From positions 79,000 to 142,999 of the forward strand of contig JAJFGN010000042.1 in assembly GCA_021776115.1 (NCBI GenBank): a stretch of 64,000 nt of DNA, in the 5' to 3' direction. The translations under genes and the position numbers were made by a program. The notes under the pieces are model-generated. The model made no database searches, was not told the DNA's origin, and worked only from the letters and a program-made list of their open reading frames with translations. Below are positions 11,456 to 21,579 of the stretch, one piece after another. Position 1 is the stretch's first letter. Each line of letters opens with the position of its first letter. Source of the DNA: Kiloniellaceae bacterium. Lineage in GTDB: Bacteria; Pseudomonadota; Alphaproteobacteria; Kiloniellales; J153.

Positions 11456-11767
11456 ATGCTGGAAATCGGTCTTTCCCACTATCTGAGCGTTGCGGCGATT
11501 CTGTTCACGCTGGGTATTTTCGGGATCTTCCTGAACCGGAAAAACGTGATCATTATCCTGATGTCGATCGAGCTTATGCTGCTCGCGGTCAACATCAACC
11601 TGGTCGCCTTCTCGACCCATCTGAACGATCTGGTGGGCCAAGTCTTCGCTATGTTCGTTCTGACTGTCGCGGCCGCCGAGGCCGCCATCGGCCTGGCGAT
11701 TCTGGTCGTCTATTTCCGCAACCGCGGCTCGATCGCGGTTGAGGATATCAATTTGATGAAGGGCTAG
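11456..11767 (+). CDS. nuoK: NADH-quinone oxidoreductase subunit K
   Basis: Small three-helix membrane subunit (103 residues), related to MrpC. The conserved membrane Glu residues lie in [14 protein letters not shown] and [12 protein letters not shown], which form part of the proton channel. Length and spacing are normal. Confidence 0.97.
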   Translation: MLEIGLSHYLSVAAILFTLGIFGIFLNRKNVIIILMSIELMLLAVNINLVAFSTHLNDLVGQVFAMFVLTVAAAEAAIGLAILVVYFRNRGSIAVEDINLMKG

Positions 11768-11792
11768 GGAACGCGATGAGAGGCTGGGTCCG

Positions 11793-13727
11793 GTGATCGA
11801 AACCCTGATCGTTCTTCTGCCGTTGCTCGGCGCGGCCATTGCCGGGCTGTTCGGGCGCTTTGTCGGCGACCGCGGCGCGCAGATCGTCACCTGCGGTCTT
11901 TTGGGCGTGTCCGCGCTGCTGTCGATCTTCGTCTTCAAGGATATCGCGCTCGACGGCAACACGCGGACCACGGAGCTTTTCACCTGGATCGATTCGGGCG
12001 AGTTCGAGTTGTCCTGGGCCATCAAGCTGGACACGCTCAGCGCGGTGATGCTGCTGGTCGTCACCAACATCTCGACCCTCATTCACGTCTATTCGATCGG
12101 CTATATGTCGCACGACAAGTCGATCCCCCGGTTCTTCTCGTATCTCAGCCTTTTCACCTTCTTCATGCTGGCCCTGGTGACATCGGACAATTTCGTCCAG
12201 ATGTATTTCGGCTGGGAAGGTGTCGGGCTCGCCTCCTACCTGCTGATCGGGTTCTGGTACGAACGGCCGAGCGCCTGCGCCGCCGCGATCAAGGCCTTCC
12301 TGGTCAACCGGGTTGGTGACGCCGGCTTCGCGCTGGGCATCGTCGGCACCTTCTTCCTGTTCGGCGCGGTCGGTTTCGAGCAGGTCTTTGCCGCCGTGCC
12401 AGCCATGGCCGACGCCCAATTCGAATTCATCGGCATCCAAGGGAATGCGCTCACCATCATTTGCCTGCTGCTGTTCATCGGCGCCATGGGCAAGTCGGCG
12501 CAGTTGTTTCTGCATACCTGGCTGCCGGACGCGATGGAGGGCCCAACCCCGGTTTCGGCCCTGATCCACGCCGCGACCATGGTGACCGCGGGTGTGTTCA
12601 TGGTCGCGCGTCTGTCGCCGATGTTTGAGTACGCGCCCTTCGCCTTGGAGGTCGTGACCGTGGTCGGCGCCTCGACCGCTTTCTTCGCGGCGACGGTTGG
12701 CCTCACACAGTTCGACATCAAGCGGGTCATCGCCTATTCGACCTGTTCGCAGCTGGGCTATATGTTTTTCGCGGCCGGTGTTTCCGCCTACAGCGCCTCG
12801 ATCTTTCATCTGATGACCCACGCCTTTTTCAAAGCGCTGTTGTTCCTCGGCGCGGGCTCGGTCATTCACGCGCTTTCCGACGAGCAGGACATGCGCAAAA
12901 TGGGCGGCATCTGGCGCATGATCCCGGTGACCTACGCGGTCATGTGGATCGGTTCGCTAGCCTTGGCCGGGGTTCCGCCCTTCGCCGGGTTCTTCTCCAA
13001 GGACATGATTCTGGAAGCGGCTTATGGTGCGCGCGGCATGGTCGGCGGATACGCCTTCTGGATGGGTATCGCCGCGGCCTTCATGACCGCGTTCTATTCC
13101 TGGCGCCTCTTGTTCCTGACCTTCCACGGCAACCCGCGGGCCGACGAGAAAACCATGTCGCACGTGCATGAATCGCCGAAAGTTATGTTGGTTCCGCTGA
13201 TCCTCCTGGCGACCGGGGCGGTCTTCGCCGGGTGGTTGGGTTACGACCTCTTCGTCGGCGAGGGACGAGCGGAATTCTGGGGTGAATCGATCCTGGTCCT
13301 GGCGGCGAACGACAGCGTCGAGGCGGGACATCATGTGCCTTTCTGGGTCAAGGTCTTGCCCTTGGTTATGGGCGCGACCGGCATCGCGCTGGCCTGGGTC
13401 ATGTATGTGCTGCGCCCGGACCTGCCGGCGCTGGTCGCCCGCAGCTTCCGGCCGATCTATCTGTTCTTCTACAACAAGTGGTATTTCGACGAGCTTTACG
13501 ACTGGCTCTTCGTGCGCCCGGCGATGTATCTGGGCCGCGGTCTTTGGAAGGGCGGCGACGGCGCGGTTATCGATGGCGTTGGGCCCGACGGAATCGCCGC
13601 TGCGACTCGCAGCCTCGCAGGCAGGATCAGCCGGGTTCAAACCGGTTATCTCTATCATTACGCCTTTGCTATGCTGATCGGCGTCGTCGCGCTGGTCTCC
13701 TGGTACCTTCTGACACGGGTCGGCTGA
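11793..13727 (+). CDS. nuoL: NADH-quinone oxidoreductase subunit L
   Basis: Antiporter-like proton-pumping subunit (644 residues) at the distal end of the membrane arm. Seen are [22 protein letters not shown], the channel segment [35 protein letters not shown] with the essential Lys and His, and a C-terminal lateral helix region. GTG at 11793 is used as start; the nearest upstream ATG (11776) opens only a six-codon frame. Confidence 0.97.
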   Translation: MIETLIVLLPLLGAAIAGLFGRFVGDRGAQIVTCGLLGVSALLSIFVFKDIALDGNTRTTELFTWIDSGEFELSWAIKLDTLSAVMLLVVTNISTLIHVYSIGYMSHDKSIPRFFSYLSLFTFFMLALVTSDNFVQMYFGWEGVGLASYLLIGFWYERPSACAAAIKAFLVNRVGDAGFALGIVGTFFLFGAVGFEQVFAAVPAMADAQFEFIGIQGNALTIICLLLFIGAMGKSAQLFLHTWLPDAMEGPTPVSALIHAATMVTAGVFMVARLSPMFEYAPFALEVVTVVGASTAFFAATVGLTQFDIKRVIAYSTCSQLGYMFFAAGVSAYSASIFHLMTHAFFKALLFLGAGSVIHALSDEQDMRKMGGIWRMIPVTYAVMWIGSLALAGVPPFAGFFSKDMILEAAYGARGMVGGYAFWMGIAAAFMTAFYSWRLLFLTFHGNPRADEKTMSHVHESPKVMLVPLILLATGAVFAGWLGYDLFVGEGRAEFWGESILVLAANDSVEAGHHVPFWVKVLPLVMGATGIALAWVMYVLRPDLPALVARSFRPIYLFFYNKWYFDELYDWLFVRPAMYLGRGLWKGGDGAVIDGVGPDGIAAATRSLAGRISRVQTGYLYHYAFAMLIGVVALVSWYLLTRVG

Positions 13728-13734
13728 GGGCGGC

Positions 13735-15264
13735 ATGGAAGACTGGCCAATCCTTTCTCTCGTTACCTTCCTGCCGCTGGTGGGCGCATTTTTCATTATG
13801 TGGATTCGGGGCGAGCCCGATGTCGTGGCTCGCAACGCGCGCTATATGGCGCTGTGGACCTCGCTCGCGACCTTCGTGATGTCGCTATTCATCTGGTTCA
13901 ATTTCGAGCGCGGCTCGGCCGAGTTCCAGATGATCGATGAGGCGGTTTGGTTCCCCGGTTACGATATCAATTACAAGATGGGCGTGGACGGCGTTTCGAT
14001 GCTGTTCGTCATGCTTTCGACCGTGTTGACGCCCTTGTGCATCGTCGCCAGCTGGGACGCGATCCGGACCCGCGTCAAAGAATACATGATCGCGTTCCTA
14101 GTGCTCGAAACCCTTATGGTCGGCATGTTCTGCGCCTTGGATTTCGTGCTGTTCTACTTCTTCTACGAGGGCGTGCTGATCCCGATGTTCCTGATCATCG
14201 GGATCTGGGGCGGCGAGCGGCGGGTCTATTCCGCCTTCAAATTCTTCCTCTTTACCCTGGCGGGGTCGGTCCTCTTGTTCCTGGCTTTGCTGGCCATGTA
14301 CTTCGAGGTCGGCACCACCGACATTCCGGCCATGCTGGAGTATGGCTTTCCGGCCTCCATGCAGACTTGGTTGTGGCTGGCGATGTTCGCCTCCTTCGCG
14401 GTCAAGGTGCCGATGTGGCCGGTCCACACCTGGCTGCCGGACGCGCATGTCGAGGCGCCGACGGCGGGCTCGGTGATTCTGGCGGGCGTTCTGCTGAAGA
14501 TGGGCGGCTACGGCTTCATACGTTTCTCGCTACCCATGCTGCCGCTGGCGTCGGAGTTCTTTACGCCGCTTGTGTTCACCCTCTCGGTGATGGCGATCAT
14601 TTATACCTCCCTCGTCGCCTTAGCGCAGGAGGACATGAAGAAGCTGATCGCTTACTCCTCGGTCGCGCATATGGGGATGGTGACGCTCGGCACCTTCACG
14701 GTCACACAGCAGGGTCTGGAAGGGGCTATATTCCAGATGCTGTCGCACGGCGTGGTCTCGGCTGCCTTGTTCCTCATCGTCGGCGTGATTTACGACCGCC
14801 TGCATACGCGCTTGATCGCGCGCTACGACGGCCTGGTCAGCCGCATGCCGGCCTATTCGCTGTTTTTCATGATCTTCATGCTGGCCTCGGTCGGTCTGCC
14901 GGGGACCAGCGGTTTCGTGGGAGAGTTCCTGGTTCTGGTCGGTATTTTCCAGGTCAACACCTGGGCCGCGCTGTTGGCGACCGCCGGCATGATCCTGGGC
15001 GCCGCTTACATGCTCTACCTTTATCGGCGGGTCATCTTTGGCGTCATGACCAAGCCCGACCTGAAGGCGATCCTCGACCTGACTCCACGCGAGGTTGTGG
15101 TTTTCGCGCCGCTCCTGGCGCTGGTGTTCTGGATGGGCATTTATCCCATGTCGTTCCTGGACGTTATGTCGGCCTCGGTTACGAACATAGTCGAATCGCA
15201 CCAGGCGGCCTTGCTCGAAGCGCCGGGGCGCACCTTTGCGTCATTGTTTTCGTTAGGTCAGTAG
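13735..15264 (+). CDS. nuoM: NADH-quinone oxidoreductase subunit M
   Basis: Second antiporter-like proton-pumping subunit (509 residues, about 14 helices). Diagnostic segments are [25 protein letters not shown] with the conserved Glu, and [39 protein letters not shown] with the channel Lys. Seven nt separate it from nuoL. Confidence 0.98.
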   Translation: MEDWPILSLVTFLPLVGAFFIMWIRGEPDVVARNARYMALWTSLATFVMSLFIWFNFERGSAEFQMIDEAVWFPGYDINYKMGVDGVSMLFVMLSTVLTPLCIVASWDAIRTRVKEYMIAFLVLETLMVGMFCALDFVLFYFFYEGVLIPMFLIIGIWGGERRVYSAFKFFLFTLAGSVLLFLALLAMYFEVGTTDIPAMLEYGFPASMQTWLWLAMFASFAVKVPMWPVHTWLPDAHVEAPTAGSVILAGVLLKMGGYGFIRFSLPMLPLASEFFTPLVFTLSVMAIIYTSLVALAQEDMKKLIAYSSVAHMGMVTLGTFTVTQQGLEGAIFQMLSHGVVSAALFLIVGVIYDRLHTRLIARYDGLVSRMPAYSLFFMIFMLASVGLPGTSGFVGEFLVLVGIFQVNTWAALLATAGMILGAAYMLYLYRRVIFGVMTKPDLKAILDLTPREVVVFAPLLALVFWMGIYPMSFLDVMSASVTNIVESHQAALLEAPGRTFASLFSLGQ

Positions 15265-15274
15265 GGGCGCGGCG

Positions 15275-16732
15275 ATGGCAATCATTTCCTTCGATTTGAT
15301 GACGGCTTTGCCGGAGATCGTGCTTGCCTGCCTGGCCATGGCCCTGCTGATGCTGGGGGTGTTCCGCGGCGATGGTTCGGCGCCCGCGATCCTGGGTTTG
15401 TCGGTTGCGTCCCTGGTGATCGTGTTCTTCATGATTTCACTTGGCGGACGGGCGACGGCGGATGCCTTCGGTGGGATGTTCGTCCTGGATCGCTATGGCG
15501 ACTTCATGAAGAGTCTGGTGCTGCTGGGCGCTATCGTGACCTTGATCATGTCCCGGCGGTACTGCGAAGACGAGCAGATGCAGCGCTTTGAGTATCCGGT
15601 GCTGGCGCTATTCGCGACCCTCGGCATGTTGATGATGGTCTCCGCGAACGACTTGATTTCGCTTTATGTCGGCCTCGAGCTGCAAAGCCTGTCGCTTTAC
15701 GTCATTGCCGCGATCCGGCGCGATAACCTGCGCTCGACCGAAGCGGGTCTAAAGTACTTCGTCCTCGGCGCCTTGTCCTCGGGCATGCTGCTCTATGGTA
15801 GTTCGATGATCTATGGTTTCGCCGGGACTACCAGCTTCCCCGCTTTGGCTGGGGTCTTCACCAGCGCCCCACATGGCGAGGCGCCGCCCTTCGGCTTGAT
15901 CGTCGGTTTGGTTTTCCTGATCGCGGGGCTGGCCTTCAAAATTTCAGCGGTACCCTTTCACATGTGGACACCCGATGTCTACGAGGGCGCGCCGACCCCG
16001 GTGACGGCGTTCTTCGCAACCGCGCCCAAGGTCGCGGCGATGGCCTTGCTGGTACGGGTCATGATGGGGCCCTTCGGCGATTTGGTGGCGCAGTGGCAGC
16101 AGATTGTCGTCTTCGTGTCGATCGCCTCCATGCTTGTCGGCGCCTTCGCCGCGATCGCCCAGACCAACATCAAGCGCCTGATGGCCTATAGCTCGATCGG
16201 GCACATCGGCTATGCCCTGATCGGTCTGGCCGCGGGGACGGAGGAGGGGGTGCGGGGCGTCATCGTCTATATGACGATTTACATCGTCATGAACCTGGGC
16301 ACCTTCGGTTGCATCCTGTGCATGCGCCGCACCGGCGTGATGGTGGAGAGCCTGGAGGACCTGAAGGGCTTGTCGAAGACCAATCCCATGATGGCCTTGC
16401 CACTCCTGATCTTCATGTTCTCCATGGCGGGTATCCCGCCGCTGGCTGGGTTTCTGGCCAAGTTCTATGTCTTCATGGCGGCGATCGATGCCGGCTTGTA
16501 CACCTTGGCGGTGATCGGCGTGTTGACCAGTGTGGTCGGCGCTTTTTATTACCTACGCATCGTTAAGTTCATGTATTTCGACGAGGGGGGGGAGCCCTTC
16601 GACGGACCCATCGGCCGTGATATGGCGCTCGTTCTGGTCGGTACCAGCGCAGTCATCCTGCTTCTCTTCGCGGTTCCCGGGCCGATCTTGGACGGGGCGG
16701 CGGCGGCAGCGGCGTCGCTGCTGGCTGGATGA
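15275..16732 (+). CDS. nuoN: NADH-quinone oxidoreductase subunit N
   Basis: Third antiporter-like subunit (485 residues), next to NuoK in the membrane arm. Recognised by [22 protein letters not shown], the [33 protein letters not shown] channel segment, and [24 protein letters not shown]. It completes the 14-gene operon; its stop overlaps the birA ATG, which ties the next genes into the transcript. Confidence 0.98.
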   Translation: MAIISFDLMTALPEIVLACLAMALLMLGVFRGDGSAPAILGLSVASLVIVFFMISLGGRATADAFGGMFVLDRYGDFMKSLVLLGAIVTLIMSRRYCEDEQMQRFEYPVLALFATLGMLMMVSANDLISLYVGLELQSLSLYVIAAIRRDNLRSTEAGLKYFVLGALSSGMLLYGSSMIYGFAGTTSFPALAGVFTSAPHGEAPPFGLIVGLVFLIAGLAFKISAVPFHMWTPDVYEGAPTPVTAFFATAPKVAAMALLVRVMMGPFGDLVAQWQQIVVFVSIASMLVGAFAAIAQTNIKRLMAYSSIGHIGYALIGLAAGTEEGVRGVIVYMTIYIVMNLGTFGCILCMRRTGVMVESLEDLKGLSKTNPMMALPLLIFMFSMAGIPPLAGFLAKFYVFMAAIDAGLYTLAVIGVLTSVVGAFYYLRIVKFMYFDEGGEPFDGPIGRDMALVLVGTSAVILLLFAVPGPILDGAAAAAASLLAG

Positions 16733-17511
16733 CAGCGACGCCCTCGGACCGGGGGGCGGAAGTCAGGCTGCCGCCGGCGTATCGCCTGATAACTTTGGAC
16801 AGCGTGGAAAGCACGAATGACGAGGCTATCCGCTTGGCCGAAGCGGGCGCGGAGGATGGCACCCTGGTCTGGGCGCGCGAACAGACCAAGGGCCGGGGCC
16901 GGCAGGGGCGTAACTTCGCGAGCCCGCGCGGCAACCTCTATCTGTCCCTGGTGCTGCGGCCCGACTGCGACATCGCGACCGCCGCGCAGCTTAGTTTCGT
17001 GGCCGCACTGGCGCTCGGCGATGGCATTGGTAGCGTCGCACCGGCCCTGTTGGAAATCACATACAAATGGCCGAACGATGTGCTGCTGAACGGGCGCAAG
17101 GTTTCCGGGATCTTGCTCGAAACCCGGACCACGACGGGCGGTGAGATCGATTGGCTGGCGCTTGGGGTCGGCGTTAACGTGGCAAGTTATCCAGAGGATA
17201 CCGAATTCCCGGCGACCAGCCTGCACTTCGAGGGGACGCCCAAAACGGTCACCGAAGTGGAATTGCTTCAGGCGTTCTCGCGCCACCTTCTGACCTGGGT
17301 CAATCGCTGGCTGGATGACGGTTTCGCACCGGTGCGCCAAGCATGGCTTTCCCATGCCCAGGGGCGGGGCGAGGTCATTCAGGTTCGCTTGCCGAAGGAA
17401 ACGCTGTCGGGCACCTTTGTCGATCTGGACGAGACCGGCGCCTTGGTTCTGGACCTTCCCGGCGCCGGCCAGCGCCTGATAACGGCCGGCGACGTGTTTT
17501 TCCCCGGGTGA
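16729..17511 (+). CDS. birA: Biotin--[acetyl-CoA-carboxylase] ligase
   Basis: Attaches biotin to carboxylase carrier proteins through biotinyl-AMP. The product is 260 residues with the ATP/biotin loop GRGRQGR (55-61), KWPNDV (113-118) with the catalytic-site Lys, and a small C-terminal SH3-like domain. There is no N-terminal helix-turn-helix, so this is the monofunctional (group I) ligase rather than the E. coli repressor type. It overlaps the nuoN stop by 4 nt (ATGA). Confidence 0.95.
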   Translation: MTATPSDRGAEVRLPPAYRLITLDSVESTNDEAIRLAEAGAEDGTLVWAREQTKGRGRQGRNFASPRGNLYLSLVLRPDCDIATAAQLSFVAALALGDGIGSVAPALLEITYKWPNDVLLNGRKVSGILLETRTTTGGEIDWLALGVGVNVASYPEDTEFPATSLHFEGTPKTVTEVELLQAFSRHLLTWVNRWLDDGFAPVRQAWLSHAQGRGEVIQVRLPKETLSGTFVDLDETGALVLDLPGAGQRLITAGDVFFPG

Positions 17512-17524
17512 CGTAGAGGCCGCC

Positions 17525-18310
17525 ATGCTGCTTGCGATCGATGCCGGAAATACGAACATATTATTCGCGGTCCACGATTCGGACGGCGTCAACCTAGGAT
17601 CTTGGCGAACCTCGACGGACTCAAGGCGAACAGCTGATGAATACGTGGTCTGGTTGACTCAGTTGATGAAGCTTGAAAACGTGAAGCCAGGGCAGATCGA
17701 CGCCGCAATCATCGCTAGCGTGGTGCCGGCAGCCATGTTCGCGCTCAAGTCCTTGTGCCGCCGGTATTTTCAAATCGAGCCCATGGTTGTGGGCGACCCG
17801 GGGGTCGAGATCGGGATCGACGTCCGCATTGCCCGGCCCGATCAGGTCGGGGCCGACCGTTTGGTCAATGGCGTCGCCGCCTTCAATCGCTTTGGTGGGC
17901 CGTTGATTGTGATCGATTTTGGAACCGCCACCACTTTCGACGTCATCGCGGCAGACGGTGCCTATGAGGGCGGCGTGATCGCACCCGGGATAAATCTTTC
18001 GCTGGAGGCTTTGGATCGTGCGGCGGCAAAACTACCGCGCATCGCGCTTAAGGGGCCGCCGGAGCGGGTTATCGGCAATGCAACAGTCCCGGCCATGGAG
18101 TCGGGCGCCTATTGGGGCTATGTCGGCTTGATCGAGGGCATCGTCAGCCGCATAAAGGACGAGTATGGACCGCCCATGAAAGTGATCGCGACCGGTGGCC
18201 TGGCGCCTTTGTTTGCGCAAGCGGCCGATTGTATCGACGAGATCGACCCGGACATCACCATGCGCGGGCTGTGCCATATCCACCGGATCAACGCGGAGCG
18301 CCGTGCGTGA
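17525..18310 (+). CDS. coaX: Type III pantothenate kinase
   Basis: First step of coenzyme A synthesis (pantothenate to 4'-phosphopantothenate). It is 261 residues of the ASKHA fold: the phosphate-1 motif MLLAIDAGNTNILFAV at the N-terminus, GADRLVNGVAA in the middle, and the phosphate-2 motif VIDFGTATTFDVI. CoaX enzymes are insensitive to CoA feedback and use a monovalent cation. The birA-coaX-rnj order is standard after nuo in alphaproteobacteria. Its TGA overlaps the rnj GTG. Confidence 0.95.
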   Translation: MLLAIDAGNTNILFAVHDSDGVNLGSWRTSTDSRRTADEYVVWLTQLMKLENVKPGQIDAAIIASVVPAAMFALKSLCRRYFQIEPMVVGDPGVEIGIDVRIARPDQVGADRLVNGVAAFNRFGGPLIVIDFGTATTFDVIAADGAYEGGVIAPGINLSLEALDRAAAKLPRIALKGPPERVIGNATVPAMESGAYWGYVGLIEGIVSRIKDEYGPPMKVIATGGLAPLFAQAADCIDEIDPDITMRGLCHIHRINAERRA

Positions 18311-19968
18311 AAGCGCCCGGTAAGGATGAGCTATTTTTCCTGCCACTAGGTGGGACCGGCGAAATTGGGATGAACCTCAATCTCTACGGCCATGCCGGGC
18401 AATGGCTCATGGTCGACCTCGGCGTGACCTTTGCGGACGCGAGCCTGCCCGGCGTCGACGTCCTCATGCCCGACCCGGCCTTCATCGAAGAGCGGCGGGA
18501 TGCCCTGGCGGGGCTGGTCCTGACTCACGCGCACGAGGATCACATCGGCGCGGTCGGGCATTTGTGGTCACGCTTGCGCTGCCCGGTCTATGCCACGCCC
18601 TTCACCAAGGCGATAGTCTACCCGAAGCTCGTCGAAGCCGGCATTGAAAACGAGGTCGAGTTGATTGAGGTGCCCATGTCGGGTCGCTTCTCGGTCGGGC
18701 CGTTCGAGATCGAGCTGATCACCCTGACCCATTCGATTCCCGAACCGAACGCGCTGGTCATCCGCACTCCGGCCGGGACGGTTCTGCACACGGGGGATTG
18801 GAAGCTCGATCCCGATCCCCTAGTGGGGGATAACTTCGACGAGGCGGCCCTGCGCGCCCTGGCCGACGAGAACGTGCTGGCCATGGTGTGCGATTCAACC
18901 AATGCCATGGTGGACGGGGATTCGGGGTCCGAATCGGAGGTCCGGGCCTCCATGATGGACCTGATCGGCGGCCTGAAGAACCGGGTCGCGGTCGCGTGCT
19001 TTGCCTCCAACGTGGCCCGCCTGGAAACCATGGCCAAGGTCGCGCAGGCCCATGGCCGGCGGGTTGCCCTGGTCGGCCGCTCCATGCAGCGCGTCTACCG
19101 CGCGGCGCGCGACTGCGGCTACCTCCAGGACCTGCCGCTGCCCATCGCGGACGAGCATATCGATTATTTGCCGCGCGAGGAGGTGCTGCTGCTGTGTACG
19201 GGCAGCCAGGGCGAGCCCCGCTCGGCCCTGTGGCGGATCGCCAACGACGACAACCCGAAGGTGAAACTGGAGGAGGGCGACGCGGTCGTCTTTTCTTCGC
19301 GGATCATCCCCGGCAACGACATTTCGATATTCCGGCTGCAAAACCAGCTGGTGCAGCGAGGCATCGAGATCATTACCGACGACGACCACTTCATTCATGT
19401 ATCCGGCCACCCGGCGCGCGAGGAACTGACTCAGATGTATCAGTGGGTGCGCCCGCAAATCGCGGTTCCGGTGCATGGCGAGGCCCGCCACCTGGCGGAG
19501 CATGCCCGGCTGGCGCGTACCTGTCAGGTGCCGGAGCAGATCGTGGGTGAGAACGGTGCCTTAATCCGATTGAGCCCCGGTCCGGCCAAGATCGTGGATC
19601 GCGTTCCCAGCGGACGCCTGGCCTTGGACGGCAACCGCTTGTTGCCCATGGGAAGCCCGGTGTTGCGAGGCCGCCAGAAGATGGCGTTTAGCGGCGCCGC
19701 CGCGGTCACCCTGGTCATAGGGCAGGACAACTTGTTTCAAGGCGATCCCATCGTCTCGGCCAGCGGTGTGTTGGACCCGCAGGACGAGGCCGACAAACTG
19801 GCGCTCATCGGCGATGGTGTGCGTGAGGCCCTTAAGTCGCTTTCGCCCGCAGCCCGGTGCGACGATGAAGCGGTCAAGGAAAGCGCGCGCCGCGCCGCGC
19901 GCCGGGCCTTTAACCGCATGCTCGGTAAGAAGCCCGTGACCGATGTGCACCTGGTGCGCTTACGCTAA
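18307..19968 (+). CDS. rnj: Ribonuclease J
   Basis: Metallo-beta-lactamase/beta-CASP RNase (553 residues) with 5'-3' exonuclease and endonuclease activity in RNA maturation and decay. The zinc motif HAHEDH is at 74-79, with further ligands in the THSIPEPNA and HTGDWKLD blocks and the beta-CASP segment VHVSGHPAREE. The start is GTG at 18307, overlapping the coaX stop (GTGA) where the family N-terminus (DELFFLPLGGTGEIGMN) begins; a longer reading would extend into coaX. Confidence 0.95.
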   Translation: MKAPGKDELFFLPLGGTGEIGMNLNLYGHAGQWLMVDLGVTFADASLPGVDVLMPDPAFIEERRDALAGLVLTHAHEDHIGAVGHLWSRLRCPVYATPFTKAIVYPKLVEAGIENEVELIEVPMSGRFSVGPFEIELITLTHSIPEPNALVIRTPAGTVLHTGDWKLDPDPLVGDNFDEAALRALADENVLAMVCDSTNAMVDGDSGSESEVRASMMDLIGGLKNRVAVACFASNVARLETMAKVAQAHGRRVALVGRSMQRVYRAARDCGYLQDLPLPIADEHIDYLPREEVLLLCTGSQGEPRSALWRIANDDNPKVKLEEGDAVVFSSRIIPGNDISIFRLQNQLVQRGIEIITDDDHFIHVSGHPAREELTQMYQWVRPQIAVPVHGEARHLAEHARLARTCQVPEQIVGENGALIRLSPGPAKIVDRVPSGRLALDGNRLLPMGSPVLRGRQKMAFSGAAAVTLVIGQDNLFQGDPIVSASGVLDPQDEADKLALIGDGVREALKSLSPAARCDDEAVKESARRAARRAFNRMLGKKPVTDVHLVRLR

Positions 19969-19994
19969 GGCGGGTTGGACGACGGAGAGGACGC

Positions 19995-20399
19995 ATGATC
20001 GGCAAACTGAACCATGTCGCTATCGCGGTGCCGGACTTGGCAGCGGCGGCCGCGCAATACCGCGATACCCTGGGCGCCAAGGTCTCGGCGCCGAACGATG
20101 AGCCCGATCATGGCGTCACCGTCGTTTTCGTCGAACTGCCGAACGCCAAGATCGAGCTCCTGCATCCTTTGGGAGAGGGTTCGCCGATCGCGCCGTTCCT
20201 GGAGCGAAACCCGTCAGGCGGCATTCATCACATCTGCTTCGAAGTCGACGACATTCTAGCTGCGCGCGATAAGCTCAAGGCCGATGGAGCCCGGGTGCTG
20301 GGCGACGGCGAGCCCAAGACCGGCGCCCACGGTAAGCCGGTCTTGTTCCTGCACCCCAAGGATTTCTGCGGCACCTTGATTGAACTCGAACAGGCCTAA
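19995..20399 (+). CDS. mce: Methylmalonyl-CoA epimerase
   Basis: Interconverts the 2R and 2S forms of methylmalonyl-CoA in propionyl-CoA catabolism. It is 134 residues, one vicinal-oxygen-chelate fold with two beta-alpha-beta modules. Likely metal ligands are His7 (LNHVAIAV), His79 (GGIHHICFEV) and Glu130 (GTLIELEQ). The ribosome-binding site is GGAGAGG. The mutase and propionyl-CoA carboxylase genes are not in this window. A glyoxalase-type relative cannot be excluded from sequence alone. Confidence 0.88.
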   Translation: MIGKLNHVAIAVPDLAAAAAQYRDTLGAKVSAPNDEPDHGVTVVFVELPNAKIELLHPLGEGSPIAPFLERNPSGGIHHICFEVDDILAARDKLKADGARVLGDGEPKTGAHGKPVLFLHPKDFCGTLIELEQA

Positions 20400-20426
20400 G
20401 GGCAGGCATCAGCGGGAGGACCGGCC

Positions 20427-20663
20427 ATCACCTGGTTCAATGGCATACTGGCGTATCTAATGATTTGGTGGGTGGTCTTGTTCGCCGTTCTGCCCTGGGG
20501 TGTGAAAGCGCCGGAGCAGCCGGCGCCGGGTCACGCGGCCAGCGCACCGGAACGGCCCATGATGTGGCGCAAGGCCGCCATTACCACACTTATCGCTGCT
20601 GTGATCTGGCTGGGTGTATTTGCGCTAGTCGAAAGCGGCTTGATCTCGATCCGGCCGGAATGA
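20427..20663 (+). CDS. DUF1467 family membrane protein, apparent ATC start
   Basis: A 78-residue inner-membrane protein with two hydrophobic segments (about 8-25 and 51-68) and the WWVVLFAVLPWGVK block typical of the alphaproteobacterial DUF1467 family; its function is unknown. The family N-terminus (ITWFNGILAYLMIWW) is encoded upstream of the first in-frame ATG (20460). No ATG, GTG or TTG lies in frame between the mce stop and this segment. The Shine-Dalgarno GGGAGGA (20414-20420) sits 6 nt before ATC at 20427, so ATC is the best start. A G-to-C base error is an alternative. Confidence 0.72.
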   Translation: MTWFNGILAYLMIWWVVLFAVLPWGVKAPEQPAPGHAASAPERPMMWRKAAITTLIAAVIWLGVFALVESGLISIRPE

Positions 20664-21005
20664 TGGTTAACGCGGACCTGTCCGGGCCGCTAAGTGCCCC
20701 ATAGGCAAAAAGAAAGGCAAGTACACAAAGTGCCTCGCCTCAACCAAAATGGCCGTAAGTGTTTATTTTTAAAGGAACTTTCGCTCCCAGTGATCGCCCT
20801 GCGGCGATTCCTCCCTAAGCTTGGGCCATGCTTTGGTTTCTGCATGGTTTTTATGGAATGAGCTTACCGTAAAAGCAACGCCTACGTCACGTTATTTCGA
20901 GATGGGTGACATAATCGCAAGAAACTTCCCGCCAAACCAGGCCTGTAAGATAGTTTGGCGGGCTTGGTTATAGCTTTCTTAAACGGGGCCCACCAAGTTA
21001 CAGGC
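20664..21005 (+). other. 342-base non-coding region with hairpins
   Basis: No protein-coding gene could be supported here. The sequence is visibly richer in A and T than its surroundings (for example 20757-20780). Seen are a 6-bp hairpin ATCGCC (20793-20798) / GGCGAT (20803-20808), a perfect 10-bp inverted repeat CCCGCCAAAC (20928-20937) / GTTTGGCGGG (20953-20962) with a 15-nt loop, and a 14-codon frame at 20828-20872 without a clear ribosome-binding site. It may hold a small RNA or the regulatory region of the next gene; neither is shown. Confidence 0.5.
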
Positions 21006-21461
21006 ATGGGCCCCCTGATCCGTTTTTGCCTTCTTGTTCTTCTCGCGGCTGTTCTCTGGCAGACCGCAGCGCTGGCGGCAGAGGCCGGTGGTACTGAGGT
21101 TCGGATCACCAAGCGAGACTGCCAGCGCCTAGCCGTGCACGTTCCGGACCCTGGCGTTACCTATCAATCGGGCGTGGACGTACGTGGCCGTCAGGTTGCC
21201 CCGGCGGATCTGGGCGGCGCGCCCAGGATCGCCCTACCGGAGATCATCGTGATCGATATCGAAGTCGACTTGCAGGACCGTTTCGGCATTCCCGCGAACG
21301 TGAATTCCTTCGAAGGCGACGCCCAAATTGGCCTAGTCGAGGTCGCGCCCGACGGCAGTGCCCGCTTCAACGGTCAACCCCTTCAAGACAAAACCCAGGC
21401 CGAATTAACCCGGCGCTGCCAGGAAATCCTCACCGGACGGTCCCAAGCCGCCCGGCCCTGA
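21006..21461 (+). CDS. Small exported protein of unknown function
   Basis: Not recognised. A 151-residue product with a clear Sec signal peptide: charged start, hydrophobic core (about 5-20) and a probable cleavage after ALA at residue 24. The mature part has two Cys (39 and 138), which could form a disulfide in the periplasm, and a central PEIIVIDIEVDLQDRFGIP segment with no known motif. ATG 21006 is chosen because the signal peptide begins there; the ribosome-binding site is weak. It follows a large non-coding region and precedes the proS promoter, so it is probably monocistronic. Confidence 0.7.
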   Translation: MGPLIRFCLLVLLAAVLWQTAALAAEAGGTEVRITKRDCQRLAVHVPDPGVTYQSGVDVRGRQVAPADLGGAPRIALPEIIVIDIEVDLQDRFGIPANVNSFEGDAQIGLVEVAPDGSARFNGQPLQDKTQAELTRRCQEILTGRSQAARP

Positions 21462-21468
21462 CCCGGCA

Positions 21469-21497
21469 TAGACATCGCCGCGGCCTTCTCCTATACA
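21469..21497 (+). promoter_or_regulatory. Probable sigma70 promoter of proS
   Basis: A -35 TAGACA (21469-21474, five of six consensus bases) and a -10 TATACA (21492-21497) have an exact 17-nt spacer, about 80 nt upstream of proS and immediately after the preceding gene. Confidence 0.6.
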
Positions 21498-21534
21498 TCT
21501 GCCGGTTAATTCTTCCGGTCCGATACCGGTCCAG

Positions 21535-21558
21535 GCGGGCAATCGCGCGCCTGCCCGC
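21535..21558 (+). other. Hairpin in the proS leader
   Basis: A perfect 7-bp stem GCGGGCA (21535-21541) / TGCCCGC (21552-21558) lies between the proS promoter and its start codon, 21 nt before the ATG. No T-run follows, so it is not a normal terminator; it may affect translation or may be chance in GC-rich DNA. Confidence 0.4.
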
Positions 21559-21579
21559 GCCTCAAGCCAGGGTTCAACG

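Noticed and set aside
20828-20872. 14-codon frame as a leader peptide
   Set aside because: There is no clear ribosome-binding site and nothing regulatory in its composition; frames this short are expected by chance.
20955-21005. TTG at 20955 as start of the exported protein
   Set aside because: It would place 17 residues before a clean signal peptide and start inside the 3' arm of the inverted repeat; ATG 21006 fits better.
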